Shown: positions 18,644-27,779, counted from the stretch's first letter. The stretch is 64,000 nt of DNA from Rosistilla ulvae (GCF_007741475.1 NZ_CP036261.1:62001-126000); one strand, 5' to 3'. The notes: generated from the sequence alone by a model not told the origin. Program-made: numbers and translations.

Positions 18644-19717
18644 ATGGATGGAAAGGAATCGACGCCCAGCGGCGTCTGGCGGATCTTGGACGCGTCGTTG
18701 AATCGGGCCAGCGAAGGGCTGCGGACGATCGAGGAGTACGCGCGGTTTGTGCTCGGCGATCCGCAGTTGTCTGAACAGTTGAAACAGCTGCGCCATCAGA
18801 CAGCTACCGCGGCGGAGGGCATGCCGCGCTTGCAGCTGTTGGCCGCTCGCGACACGCCCGGCGATGTCGGCACCGCGATCGAAACGCCTACCGAAACCGA
18901 GCGCGTCGACGCGTTAGCGGTGGCGATCGCCGCTGCGGCTCGCGTTCAACAATCGCTGCGTTGCCTGGAGGAGTACGGCAAGATTGTCGACAGCGGGATC
19001 GGCCGCGCGTTCGAAGCCTGCCGCTACCGCTCGTACACGCTGTTTGCGACGCTGGAACAATTGAGTCAACGGCGCGATCGGTTGGCCGACTGCCAGTTGT
19101 ATGTGCTGGTCGACGGCGGCGATTCGATCGAAGCGATGACCGTCACGATCGCAGAGCTTGCGGAGGCGGGAGCGGATTTGATCCAGTTGCGCGATAAGCG
19201 ATTGAACGATCGCGAACTATATGAACACGCCGCGGCGGCAGCGGCGACGCTGAGGCCCAGCCGCTGTCTGTTCATCGTCAACGATCGCCCCGACATCGCG
19301 GCGGCGGTGCATGCCGACGGCGTGCACGTTGGCCAAGACGAACTGCCAGCCACGGTTGTTCGTCAGATCATCGGTCCGGAAAGATTGTTGGGCGTGTCGA
19401 CGCACTGCGTGGCTCAGGTCGAGCAAGCGGTTTCCGACGGAGCGGACTACATAGGTTGCGGACCGACGTTCCCGTCGGGGACGAAGTCGTTCGAAGCGTT
19501 TCCGGGAACCGATTTCTTGCGCGATGCGGCGGCAACGACTACGCTGCCCGCGTTTGCGATCGGCGGGATCGGGGCGGAGAACCTGGCATACGTGATCGAA
19601 GCGGGATTTTCACGCGTCGCCGTGGCGGGAGCGATCACGCGGAGCGAGTCGCCGGCGGCGATGGTGACGGAACTGAAACAACGGCTGCTGCGGCAGGATG
19701 AATCAACGAACAGGTGA
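18644..19717 (+). CDS. thiE: ThiD2-ThiE fusion (thiamine phosphate synthase)
   Basis: A 357-residue protein from ATG 18644 (GGAG at 18631); the frame is open back to 18575 but that part looks non-coding. The N-terminal ~140 residues match the ThiD2-type domain (WRILDASLNRASEGLRTIEEYARFVL; LKQLRHQTA; VQQSLRCLEEYGKI), proposed as an HMP-phosphate kinase. The C-terminal ~210 residues are a ThiE TIM barrel: LYVLVDGG, GADLIQLRDK, FIVNDRPDIA, DGVHVGQDE, ADYIGCGPTFPSGTK and FAIGGIG. It joins HMP-PP to THZ-P to make thiamine phosphate. The fusion is known in cyanobacteria and others. No TPP riboswitch is visible upstream. Its stop overlaps or abuts the next gene. Confidence 0.88.
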   Translation: MDGKESTPSGVWRILDASLNRASEGLRTIEEYARFVLGDPQLSEQLKQLRHQTATAAEGMPRLQLLAARDTPGDVGTAIETPTETERVDALAVAIAAAARVQQSLRCLEEYGKIVDSGIGRAFEACRYRSYTLFATLEQLSQRRDRLADCQLYVLVDGGDSIEAMTVTIAELAEAGADLIQLRDKRLNDRELYEHAAAAAATLRPSRCLFIVNDRPDIAAAVHADGVHVGQDELPATVVRQIIGPERLLGVSTHCVAQVEQAVSDGADYIGCGPTFPSGTKSFEAFPGTDFLRDAAATTTLPAFAIGGIGAENLAYVIEAGFSRVAVAGAITRSESPAAMVTELKQRLLRQDESTNR

Positions 19718-19725
19718 ACGTGTCG

Positions 19726-20622
19726 ATGAAATTTTCTAGTCAAGGAACTGTCGGTCTGTTGTCGGCGATGCTGCTGTTGGTGGTTGTCGGCATCGGAGTC
19801 GCCGCGTCTGGTCCCGCCGCGGACGAAGCGGCGATCGAAAGCACGCAGTGCACGATCGAGTGCAAGGATGTGGGGGAGAGCAGTGGGGTGGCGGCGTCGT
19901 GGCGGCACGAGGGGATCTTGTGGACGCATAACGATTCGGGCGATTCGCCGCGATTGTTTGCGATGGATCAGCAGGGACGTCATCGCCAGGAGGTCGAGAT
20001 CTCCGGCGCCAAACACGTCGATTGGGAGGACATCGCGTCGTATGAGTTGGACGGCCGGCCGCAACTGTTGATCGCCGATGTCGGCGACAACGGGCGGCGG
20101 CGAAAAGAAGTCGTCTGCTATCGCGTGAACGAACCGAAGCTGGGGAACAAGCGGATCAAGGTCGATCAGATCTGGCGGATCCAATATCCCGACGGGCCGC
20201 GCGATTGCGAAGCGGTGGCTGTCGATGTGCAGGAGCGGGTGATCCTGCTGGCGTCCAAGGTGAGAAATTTTGCGGCGGACGTTTATAGCGTTCCGTTGGA
20301 GACGGGGGAGAAGGATGCGAAGGTGATGGCGACGCGCGTGGGAACGATCGCGATGCCGATGATCACCGCGATGGATATCGATCCGCGCGATGGGCGGATC
20401 GTGGTCGCATCGTATGTCGACGCGATGATCTTTCCCCGGAAACAGGTTGCCGGTGGCGGGAAGGTCGATTGGGAAGCGACCTTCGCTCAAACGCCGACGC
20501 TGTTGCGGACGCCTTGGCGTCGGCAGGGGGAAGCGATCTGCTTCGACCGCCACGACGATGCTGTCTGGCTGACGAGCGAAAAGAAGCCGGCGCCGCTGAT
20601 CCGCGTCGCGGTCCCTCGCTAG
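19726..20622 (+). CDS. secreted propeller-like protein of unknown function
   Basis: A 298-residue protein from ATG 19726 (AGGTG at 19712-19716); GTG 19714 overlapping the thiE stop is an alternative start. A signal peptide (GLLSAMLLLVVVGIGVAA) is followed by a region with ESSGVAASWRHEGILWTHND, SGDSPRLFAMD, HVDWEDIASYEL, LLIADVGDNGRRR and GPRDCEAVAVD. These words resemble secreted beta-propeller proteins in which WTHNDSGD and DWEDIA are conserved. No catalytic residues can be assigned. It probably shares a transcript with the thiamine gene, though a functional link is not obvious. Confidence 0.7.
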   Translation: MKFSSQGTVGLLSAMLLLVVVGIGVAASGPAADEAAIESTQCTIECKDVGESSGVAASWRHEGILWTHNDSGDSPRLFAMDQQGRHRQEVEISGAKHVDWEDIASYELDGRPQLLIADVGDNGRRRKEVVCYRVNEPKLGNKRIKVDQIWRIQYPDGPRDCEAVAVDVQERVILLASKVRNFAADVYSVPLETGEKDAKVMATRVGTIAMPMITAMDIDPRDGRIVVASYVDAMIFPRKQVAGGGKVDWEATFAQTPTLLRTPWRRQGEAICFDRHDDAVWLTSEKKPAPLIRVAVPR

Positions 20623-20679
20623 TGGACGGCAGTTAAGAGACAACGGTCCTCGCTTAAACACAATGCCGTTCAACGAAGC

Positions 20680-20752
20680 GTAGTGGACGAGGCTACGAGT
20701 CCTGTTGCATGCATCAGACCAAATCGCTGGGACTCGTAACCTCGTCCACTAC
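20680..20752. repeat. 23-bp inverted repeat (one mismatch)
   Basis: Left arm 20680-20702 and right arm 20730-20752 (core AGTGGACGAGGCTACGAGTC) are complementary but for one position, with a 27-nt loop. It sits in the 395-nt gap 20623-21017, which otherwise shows no gene. There is no T-tract, so an interspersed palindrome is more likely than a terminator. Confidence 0.8.
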
Positions 20753-21017
20753 ATCCCGCCGCTAATTCTTGCGACGGACCGAGGCTCCTTCGTTGCGCGA
20801 GTGAGTACGAGCACGATGATTGAATCGTGCGTTCGGGGATCTAGCTGCTGAGTCGCCGCTTCGTTCTGTCCGCCGGTGCCCGCCAATTGCGACGGCGGCT
20901 AGGATTGTGAATATTCAAAGGTAACGGGTTCGCGACCAACGTCAGTTAACCTACCTTCAGCACGCGGTTTATCCACTGATTGCTTGCCGCCACCCGACCA
21001 ATCCAACGAGCGCAACG

Positions 21018-21581
21018 ATGTCCCAATACGAAGTCGAACTGAAATTTCCGGTCGCCAATCTGGCGGCGCTTCGCAGGCAATTGATCGATCGCGGCGCGCG
21101 GCCGCTGGGGATCCAGCAGCATCGCGATACATATTACAACCATCCCTGCCGCGATTTTGCCGAGACGCACGAGGCGCTGCGGATCCGCCGCGTCGATGAT
21201 CAGCCGATGATCACCTACAAAGGGGCCAAGCTGGATAGTCCGGTGAAGACCCGGATCGAGCTGGAGTGGGCGTTGGGAGCTGGCGACGTCGACGGATCGA
21301 ACACCGAAGCGATGTTGGTTCATCTGGGATTCCGCCGCGTGGCCGAGGTCGCCAAGCAGCGAGAGTCGTTTGCGGTTCAGCCGGAGGCGCCGTCGAGCGA
21401 GTTGACGGTGACGTTGGACGATGTTCAGCGAGTCGGCACGTATGCGGAGATCGAATGCATCGCCGAAGCCGACGGGATCGGGCGGGCCCAAGAATATGTG
21501 CAAGCGTTTGCCGAATCGTTGGGGTTGCAGAATCCCGAAAAACGAAGCTATCTGCGGATGCTGCTGCAGGCCGATGGCTAG
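21018..21581 (+). CDS. CYTH-domain protein (class IV adenylate cyclase-like)
   Basis: A 187-residue protein opening with the CYTH signature EVELKF (residues 5-10). It continues with the alternating acidic/basic strands expected of a triphosphate tunnel: QQHRDTYYNHP, EALRIRRVDD, MITYKGAK, TRIELEWAL, VAKQRESF, LTVTLDDVQRVGTYAEIE. The EIE near residue 142 and the KR pair at the C-terminus complete the usual ligand set. Family members make cAMP (CyaB type) or hydrolyse thiamine triphosphate or polyphosphate; the length and HRDTYY fit the class IV cyclase-like group. Thiamine triphosphatase activity is possible given the nearby thiE gene, but that is inference. Cytoplasmic and monocistronic. Confidence 0.85.
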   Translation: MSQYEVELKFPVANLAALRRQLIDRGARPLGIQQHRDTYYNHPCRDFAETHEALRIRRVDDQPMITYKGAKLDSPVKTRIELEWALGAGDVDGSNTEAMLVHLGFRRVAEVAKQRESFAVQPEAPSSELTVTLDDVQRVGTYAEIECIAEADGIGRAQEYVQAFAESLGLQNPEKRSYLRMLLQADG

Positions 21582-21717
21582 GCCCGCTCGCGGCGGATCG
21601 CTGTCGCATTCAAGGATCGTACGTGGCAAACCGCCACACATCGCAAGCGATCCCCCTTTGTTCGTTTCGGCTGCCGCGGTTTAAACTGCAAGTTGTTCCG
21701 CAGATCGGTGGCCCATC

Positions 21718-23112
21718 GTGCCGCCGCCGCGTTGCGATCTGCCGCGACGCTGCATTTCAGTTCTCACAGCCCAGGAATCGGTCATCTCCGAGCTCATCGA
21801 AAGCTCTCCCGCCAGCAACGACGACGCGGACGTTCCCGATCGGGAACCGCCCGTCGAGGATCGCGTGCCCGCCGCGGCGTCGAAGAACTTCATCGTATTG
21901 ATGCTGTATCAGGTGGTCTTGCGAGTCGGTTGGATCTTCAAGACCGAGAGCGTGATCATGCCGGCGGTGTTGGACTTTTTGGGAGGCAGCGGGATGCTGC
22001 GCGGCTTGCTGCCGCCGATCAACCGAGTCTGCCAAAGCTTGCCTGCGCTAATGTTGGCCGGGCAGATGCAGATGGCTCCGCGGAAGAAGATCTGGTTGTG
22101 CGTTTGCACGGTGTTGATGGCGATCTGTTTTGCGTTGCTAGCGGTCGGGTTCTACTTGCTGGATGCGCATCCCGTCACGCTGCAGGTCTTTTTCATCGCC
22201 ATCTACGCGATCTTCTTTGTCGCGACGGGGATGACGCAGGTGCTGTTTCATACGCTGCAGGGCAAGTTGATTCCGGTGGGAGATCGTGGTCGTTTGCTGT
22301 TGGTGACAAATGTCGTTGGCGTGACGGCGGCGGTCGGGGCTGTTTGGATCTGCATGCCAGCTTGGGTAACGGCTGAAGGAGTCGAATTCCATTGGTTGTT
22401 TGCCACATCGTCGATTGCGTTTTTTGTCGCCGCGGCGATCGCTTGGTGCGTCGACGAACCGGCGGTGATCAGCGAAGCGCCCGAAGCGGTTCAGGGAATA
22501 CGGGCGCGGTATGCGGAAGCTGTCTTGCCGTTTCGCGACGACCCCAATTTTCGACGGCTCGCAATCGCAGCGGCTCTGTTTGGTTCGACGATCATGTTGT
22601 TCCCGCACTACCAATCGCTTGGCCGCGGCGGATTGCTGGGGGGCGATTTTCGCAGCCTGATGTTGTGGTTGATCGTGCAGAATCTGGGGACCGCCGCGTT
22701 CAGTATGGTCGTCGGGCCGTTAGCCGATCGACGCGGCAATCGGATCGCGCTGCGATTGGGATTGATCGGTGTGACCGCGGCGCCGTTGTTGGCGATCGGG
22801 TTGGTCTGGACCGAGATCGCGTGGGCGTTTCCGATCGTGTTTGTGTTGGTTGGGCTGACGCCGGTGTTGTTGCGATTGTTTATGAATTACACCTTGGAAG
22901 TCGCCCCGACCGACAAGCATCCGTCGTATCTGGCGGCGATCAGCGTCGCCACGGGACTGCCGGTGCTCTGTTCTCCGGTTGTTGGAATGATGATCGATCG
23001 GGTAGGTTTTTCGCCGGTATTTGTGGCGATTTCGCTGTGTGGCGTCGCAGCGTGGTGGATTTCGGGGCGGCTGGAAGAGCCACGTTGTTCGGGGCTCCAT
23101 GGGGAGCGATGA
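21718..23112 (+). CDS. MFS transporter
   Basis: A 464-residue integral membrane protein starting at GTG 21718. After an acidic N-terminus of about 60 residues come roughly twelve hydrophobic helices. A cytoplasmic loop lies in the middle (EPAVISEAPEAVQGIRARYAEAVLPFRDDPNF), splitting the protein 6+6. GPLADRRGNRIALRLG is the MFS loop motif (G-x-L-A-D-R-x-G). Transported substrate unknown. It is followed by a protease gene 93 nt later on the same strand. An ATG around residue 60 would cut the acidic tail but spoil nothing else, so the true start is uncertain. Confidence 0.8.
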   Translation: MPPPRCDLPRRCISVLTAQESVISELIESSPASNDDADVPDREPPVEDRVPAAASKNFIVLMLYQVVLRVGWIFKTESVIMPAVLDFLGGSGMLRGLLPPINRVCQSLPALMLAGQMQMAPRKKIWLCVCTVLMAICFALLAVGFYLLDAHPVTLQVFFIAIYAIFFVATGMTQVLFHTLQGKLIPVGDRGRLLLVTNVVGVTAAVGAVWICMPAWVTAEGVEFHWLFATSSIAFFVAAAIAWCVDEPAVISEAPEAVQGIRARYAEAVLPFRDDPNFRRLAIAAALFGSTIMLFPHYQSLGRGGLLGGDFRSLMLWLIVQNLGTAAFSMVVGPLADRRGNRIALRLGLIGVTAAPLLAIGLVWTEIAWAFPIVFVLVGLTPVLLRLFMNYTLEVAPTDKHPSYLAAISVATGLPVLCSPVVGMMIDRVGFSPVFVAISLCGVAAWWISGRLEEPRCSGLHGER

Positions 23113-23205
23113 TAGTTCGCGTTGAAGCGGAAGAGGCGATCGCATGTAGCGATGGGCCGTTGGTTTGTGGTGCTTAGAAATCGAGATCTTAAAGGTGGTG
23201 TGGGG

Positions 23206-23985
23206 ATGTTAGCCGAGCCGGGACGGACAGCTTACGACGTGAACTTTGGACTGCTTGGGTTTCCCGTTCGGATCTCGATCGGGTTCTGGATCATGGCGCT
23301 CATTTTCGGTTACGACCTCGTCTCGCAATTGTCGCAATTGTTTCCGGGCAGCCGGGGTCCATTGTTGCTGTTGTGGATCTTTTCGGTCTTCGTATCGATC
23401 TTGATTCACGAGCTCGGACACGCCTTGGCGATGCGAATATGTGGGCTGCATTCGTCGATCGTGCTGTATCATTTTGGTGGGTTAGCGATCCCGCAAAACA
23501 CGTTTGGCGCGGGGTTTTCCAAAAAAAAGAACTCTAAAGTTGAAAAAATTTTCATCTCCGCCGCTGGCCCGCTGGCCCAATTGTCGCTGGCTGCGTTCGT
23601 GATCGGACTGGCGAAAGCTCGCGGGTTTGAAATTCTGTTGTTGCCCGAGTTTCTGGCGACGGTGCCGAGCTTGGCAGGGGGAGAACCCATCGATTCCCCT
23701 GGTATGTTTGGCTTGGTGAATTTTTTGGTCTGGCCCAGCGTGATGTGGGCACTGTTGAACTTGATTCCGGTTTATCCACTTGATGGGGGGCAGATTGCCA
23801 AGGAAATCATTGAGCTTTTTGGCGGCACTGCCTATCACGCCTTGGTTTTGTCGATGGGTTGCGCGATGTTGATGGCCCTGTGGGGCTTCATGTCGGGGCG
23901 ATTGTTCATGACCCTGTTGTTTGCGTCGTTAGCGTACAGTAATTACGAAATGTTAGGTGGCGGCGGTTTCCGAAGGCGATATTGA
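23206..23985 (+). CDS. site-2 protease family (M50) zinc metalloprotease
   Basis: A 259-residue membrane protein with HELGH (residues 68-72) in the second hydrophobic segment and a distal NLIPVYPLDGGQ motif, giving the His, His, Asp zinc ligands and Glu catalyst of intramembrane M50 proteases. Five to six hydrophobic segments are visible, with GPLAQLSLAAFVIG between the two motifs, as in the minimal SpoIVFB/Rv-type group without a PDZ domain. ATG 23206 is preferred over the open frame from TTG 23122 because AAAGGTGG lies just upstream. It probably cleaves a membrane-bound regulator; the substrate is unknown. Confidence 0.85.
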   Translation: MLAEPGRTAYDVNFGLLGFPVRISIGFWIMALIFGYDLVSQLSQLFPGSRGPLLLLWIFSVFVSILIHELGHALAMRICGLHSSIVLYHFGGLAIPQNTFGAGFSKKKNSKVEKIFISAAGPLAQLSLAAFVIGLAKARGFEILLLPEFLATVPSLAGGEPIDSPGMFGLVNFLVWPSVMWALLNLIPVYPLDGGQIAKEIIELFGGTAYHALVLSMGCAMLMALWGFMSGRLFMTLLFASLAYSNYEMLGGGGFRRRY

Positions 23986-24274
23986 GCGAGTCGGAGCGTG
24001 GGTCGCGAGGCTATCGAGACTGCAATTTCCGCGACTTGCGGGACGCTGGAAAGTGCGATTTTGGCGAGCGGTTTTTGTGGAAAAGATGTTGCATTAACTT
24101 GCAATGTTCGTACAGTTACGCTCCAGAACGCCAGTCGTGGACTGCGTTTAGCGTCTTGAACGGTCAAGACGCAGACACCCATGCGGTGTTTCGTTCGTCG
24201 GCGGGTGTGGCCGGTGTCGTTTGATCTATTCGACACAAGATCCCGCCGGGCATTCCCCAAGCGGAGCAAGTACA

Positions 24275-24607
24275 GTGGCAAAGAAAAAAGCGACCAAGAA
24301 GAAGGTTACCAAGAAGGCTGTAGCGAAGAAGGCACCTGCCAAGAAAGCAACAGCTAAGAAGGCGCCAGTGAAGAAGGCGACCGCCAAGAAGGCGCCAGTG
24401 AAGAAGGCAACCGCCAAGAAGGCGCCAGTGAAGAAGGCAGCGGCGAAGAAAGCCCCTGTGAAGAAGGCGACAACCAAGAAGAAGGCGCCCGTCAAAAAGG
24501 CCGCTGCAAAGAAGGCGCCTGTCAAAAAGGCTACGAAGAAGGTCACCAAGAAAGCCGTAGCCAAGAAGGCTCCCGCCAAGCGAAAGACCGCCAAGAAGCG
24601 TCGTTAA
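24275..24607 (+). CDS. histone H1-like Lys/Ala-rich DNA-binding protein
   Basis: A 110-residue protein from GTG 24275 (GGAG at 24262-24265) composed almost wholly of Lys, Ala, Pro, Thr and Val in tandem pentad-type repeats ([10 protein letters not shown], seven or so copies), ending [10 protein letters not shown]. It matches the C-terminal tail of eukaryotic H1 and bacterial Hc1/AlgP-like proteins. It probably binds and condenses the nucleoid, relevant to the compact DNA of Planctomycetes. The DNA is itself a tandem repeat (GCGCCAGTGAAGAAGGC-type units), so copy number could vary by slippage. A strong terminator follows 23 nt after the stop. Confidence 0.85.
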   Translation: MAKKKATKKKVTKKAVAKKAPAKKATAKKAPVKKATAKKAPVKKATAKKAPVKKAAAKKAPVKKATTKKKAPVKKAAAKKAPVKKATKKVTKKAVAKKAPAKRKTAKKRR

Positions 24608-24630
24608 GCTTCTCGATCTGTCAAACTACT

Positions 24631-24668
24631 AAAAACGCTGTTCCGCTCGGTTGCGGAACAGCGTTTTT
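24631..24668 (+). terminator. Rho-independent terminator of the H1-like gene
   Basis: Arms AAAAACGCTGTTCCGC (24631-24646) and GCGGAACAGCGTTTTT (24653-24668) pair perfectly over 16 bp with a 6-nt loop and end in a T run. This is the clearest intrinsic terminator in the window. Confidence 0.92.
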
Positions 24669-24669
24669 C

Positions 24670-25415
24670 TTTGCCCTGGTGGGATCGGTGGTGCGAACTG
24701 ACGCTCTGGCGTTGGACGCATACCGTGGGCTCTCTGTGAGGTGATTGGGACGAGGTTGCTCACGTCGCTGTTGTCAGCATAGTTGCTTGCCGACTCCGTG
24801 AAAGCATTGCAATCCGAGCTCTGCAACGGCCACGCTTCACCATTTGCCAATCGACATCCCGCGATGCACCAGGCAGACGCCGCGATAGGCTCTTTCTGAG
24901 CCCGTTGTCGCGATCGAGCGGTCGACAGGTCAGCCTGCTCCGTCGATGGACGGAGAAGACCGAAGGGCGTGCTGATCTGGAAGGCGTTCTCCGCCCCTTA
25001 CCACCGCCGTCAGTATGAGCTCCACACGCCTCTTCGCGACATCGACGGGTAGGCATCTGCTGGCTCGCGATCCCGATGGAGGCCAATTCCGATTTGCCCG
25101 GTGGCCGATCCATCCGTCCGCCAACCTTATCCCGGTTCCCTCGAGCGCCGAACGGCTTGCGTACCGGAAGCTGACTTCAATTGGGGCCCTTGTTTAGTCG
25201 GAGGGCGTCGCCGTTTCGGGATGCCCATTGCGGTGGCTCGTCCCGCTGTTCGGACAGCCTCGGTCGTGCCTAAGTTCGCGACTTCCGATGCCCAAGCTCT
25301 AGGCATTCCCCTCTGGTTTGCGGTGGCAAACTGCGCTCATGAAGAAAATTGAAAATTGTTTGAGCCCGCGTTTTGCTGTGATTGGGCGGTTTGATGGGGT
25401 GTGGGCAAAGGCCTT
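24670..25415. other. long stretch without recognisable gene
   Basis: About 750 nt between the H1-like terminator and the amt promoter. Several short frames exist on both strands but overlap each other and have shifted composition (Arg/Ser/Pro-rich) with no family pattern. No tRNA or clear structured RNA was found by eye. It may be a decayed gene or an uncharacterised ncRNA. Confidence 0.5.
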
Positions 25416-25431
25416 TGGCATAGCCGTTGCA
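25416..25431 (+). promoter_or_regulatory. sigma-54 (RpoN) promoter of amt-glnB
   Basis: TGGCATAGCCGTTGCA matches the -24/-12 consensus TGGCACG-N4-TTGCW with GG (25417-25418) and GC (25429-25430) at the required 10-nt gap. The expected start would be near 25442, leaving a leader of about 150 nt before amt at 25596. Sigma-54 control of amt/glnB is well known in other bacteria. No NtrC dyad was recognised upstream. Confidence 0.72.
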
Positions 25432-25595
25432 ATAAGCACACCTTCGCTGACCTAGCACCGATCCGGTCGAGACCACAATGGCCCGGGCAAACAACGGAGC
25501 GTGGCAAGGAGCAATCAGCAAACACTGTTTAGGCGGCTGAGCGTTTCTGCCGTTCCTCGCGTTAAAAGTCCTCAGAAAACAGAAGAGAATCATTC

Positions 25596-27053
25596 ATGTT
25601 ACAGGTTGGAAGAATTCCAGGATGGTCGATTGCGATCATCGCTATTGGGTTGTTGGGGGTGAGTCTGTCACTTACGTCGGTTGCATTTGCGCAGGATGCG
25701 GAACCGGCGACCACGGAAGCCACTGAGGCTGCCGGCGTAAGTGACGCTCCGCCCGTCGAAGAAGAGGTAGTGGTTGAAGAAGAAGTCGAAGCGGGTTCGG
25801 AAGTTGGTTACGCGTTGGACAACGCGATCTTGTTCTTGTGTGCTGTTTTAGTTTTGTTCATGCAGGCTGGCTTCGCGATGGTCGAAGTTGGTTTGAACGC
25901 AGCCAAGAACACGATCAACATCCTTTACAAGAACGTGATGGACCTTTCGGTCGGTGCGTTGTTGTTCTTTGTGATCGGGTTCGGATTGATGTATCCGGGC
26001 AGCTACAAAGAAGATCCCAACCCTTATTTCGACTTTGGTGGCGTGGGGATCTACGCTGCTAGCGAAGGGCAGACCTTCAGCCCCGATGTCGATTGGTTCT
26101 TCCAAGCCGTCTTTGCTGCGACCGCTGCGACGATCGTTTCGGGTGCTGTCGCCGGCCGGATGCAATTCAAGGCTTATTTGATCTACAGTGCGATCCTGAC
26201 CGGGATCATCTATCCAATCAGCGGCTACTGGAAATGGGGCGGCGGATGGTTGACCCAATTCGATGGCGGATTGGCTTTCCAAGACTTCGCCGGATCGGCA
26301 GTTGTCCACGCTTGTGGCGGTTTCGCTGGCTTGGCCGGTGCGATCATCCTGGGCCCACGCCTTGGACGTTTCGCGAGCGACGGAAAATCGGTTCCAATGC
26401 CTGGTCACAACATCGCTTTTGCAGCCCTGGGTGTCTTCATCCTGTGGGTTGGATGGTACGGATTTAACCCTGGCAGCCAATTGGCATTCCAATCGGCAGC
26501 CGACATCGACGCGACCACTTTCATCGCCGTCAACACAACGCTTTCGGCAGCCGCTGGTGTTGTCACCGCGACGATCGTCAGCTGGATCATGTTCGGCAAG
26601 CCCGATCTTTCGATGAGCCTCAACGGTGCGTTGGGTGGCTTGGTCGGCATCACCGCTTGCTGCGATTGCTTTACCAACATGTGGGCGATCGTTATCGGTG
26701 CCGTTTCGGGTGTGATTGTTGTCGCCGCGATCGTCGCTTTGGACAAATTGAAGATCGACGATCCCGTCGGTGCCTTCCCCGTGCACGGTGCTTGTGGAGT
26801 CTGGGGCTGCATGGCCATCGGATTCCTGCCAAACACTCACTTGGACGGTGGATCGACAAGCTTCATGGTGCAGTTGATCGGAACCGCTTCGATCTGTGCT
26901 TGGGCCTTTGTCACGATGATGGTCCTGTTCCTGATCCTCAAAGCTGTTGGTGTTCTGCGTTGCTCGGCTGAAGAAGAGACCGCTGGCTTGGATATCTCCG
27001 AGCACGGTATGCACGCTTACCCAGCAGACAGCTTGGCTCCAGCAGCCGGCTGA
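25596..27053 (+). CDS. amt: ammonium transporter Amt
   Basis: A 485-residue protein. A signal peptide (about 1-32, IAIIAIGLLGVSLSL ... AFAQD) and an acidic spacer (EEEVVVEEEVEAG) precede eleven hydrophobic helices typical of Amt/Rh channels. Family words are intact: MQAGFAMVEVG, NVMDLSVGALLFFVIGFGLMY, DFAGSAVVHACGG with one pore His, ILWVGWYGFNPGS, CDCFTNMWAIVIG and FPVHGACGVWG with the second. It conducts ammonium into the cell. An extended, cleaved N-terminus is known for some Amt proteins. The P-II gene follows 324 nt downstream, the classical amt-glnK/glnB arrangement, and a sigma-54 promoter precedes it. Confidence 0.95.
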   Translation: MLQVGRIPGWSIAIIAIGLLGVSLSLTSVAFAQDAEPATTEATEAAGVSDAPPVEEEVVVEEEVEAGSEVGYALDNAILFLCAVLVLFMQAGFAMVEVGLNAAKNTINILYKNVMDLSVGALLFFVIGFGLMYPGSYKEDPNPYFDFGGVGIYAASEGQTFSPDVDWFFQAVFAATAATIVSGAVAGRMQFKAYLIYSAILTGIIYPISGYWKWGGGWLTQFDGGLAFQDFAGSAVVHACGGFAGLAGAIILGPRLGRFASDGKSVPMPGHNIAFAALGVFILWVGWYGFNPGSQLAFQSAADIDATTFIAVNTTLSAAAGVVTATIVSWIMFGKPDLSMSLNGALGGLVGITACCDCFTNMWAIVIGAVSGVIVVAAIVALDKLKIDDPVGAFPVHGACGVWGCMAIGFLPNTHLDGGSTSFMVQLIGTASICAWAFVTMMVLFLILKAVGVLRCSAEEETAGLDISEHGMHAYPADSLAPAAG

Positions 27054-27377
27054 TGTTCGCTCAAGAGTGGCTGTGAGCTAGCCTGGCTCGCGGACGCTAT
27101 TTGAATCTTCTCGGCTCTTGCCTGGGCCAGAGGATACCCCAATGGCTCGCGGTGGATGTCCGCCTCATCCACCCGAGCCGGGGTTTTTACCTTCTCTTTG
27201 TACTGGCCATTTCGAGCCGGTGCCTCGATCGCGAGCACGAGCGATCGACTCGCGATGCAGCCGGTTGCTGCCCCTTCCAAGATCAAGCCTAGTTGTCACG
27301 GCGTGTGATCGTTGGCTAGATTCATCGCAGTCTCTCAATCCTTTCGATCGCGCCGATCCACCGGAAAGCCCCGTCTG

Positions 27378-27725
27378 ATGAAACTGATCATTGCCATTAT
27401 CCAGCCCGACAAACTGGAAGCGGTTAAGAAAGCGCTGACCGAGGTCGAAGTCTTCCGCTTAACGGTTGTCGATTGCCAGGGCTTCGGCCGCCAGAAAGGT
27501 CAGACCGGCGTCTACCGCGGTCACGAGTTCTCCGTCACGCTGCTCCGCAAAGTCCAGCTGCAGATCGCCGTCAACGACGAGTTTGTGCAGCCGACAGTCG
27601 ATGCGATCCTCTCGGGCGGGCGAACCGGCGAAGAGGGGCAGATCGGCGACGGCAAAGTCTTCGTCCTGCCGATGGACGATTGCGTGCGAATCCGCACAGG
27701 CGAACGAGGCAGCGAAGCGATCTAG
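27378..27725 (+). CDS. glnB: P-II nitrogen regulator with Phe at the uridylylation position
   Basis: A 115-residue P-II protein from ATG 27378; the frame opens earlier at 27312 but the family start is MKLIIAIIQPDKL. It aligns without gaps to E. coli GlnB through the T-loop: GFGRQKGQTGVYRGHEF at 35-51, with Gln39 and Lys58 (nucleotide binding) kept. The C-terminal RIRTGERGSEAI is canonical. Position 51, the uridylylated Tyr in E. coli, is Phe; Tyr46 is kept. It should sense ATP/ADP and 2-oxoglutarate and gate the adjacent Amt channel, but without GlnD-type modification of Tyr51. The 324 nt between amt and glnB show no gene. Confidence 0.92.
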   Translation: MKLIIAIIQPDKLEAVKKALTEVEVFRLTVVDCQGFGRQKGQTGVYRGHEFSVTLLRKVQLQIAVNDEFVQPTVDAILSGGRTGEEGQIGDGKVFVLPMDDCVRIRTGERGSEAI

Positions 27726-27779
27726 TAGGATTTGCGACGATCCCGAAGCACGCGATATTCGCGAGAGGAACGTTCCGGC

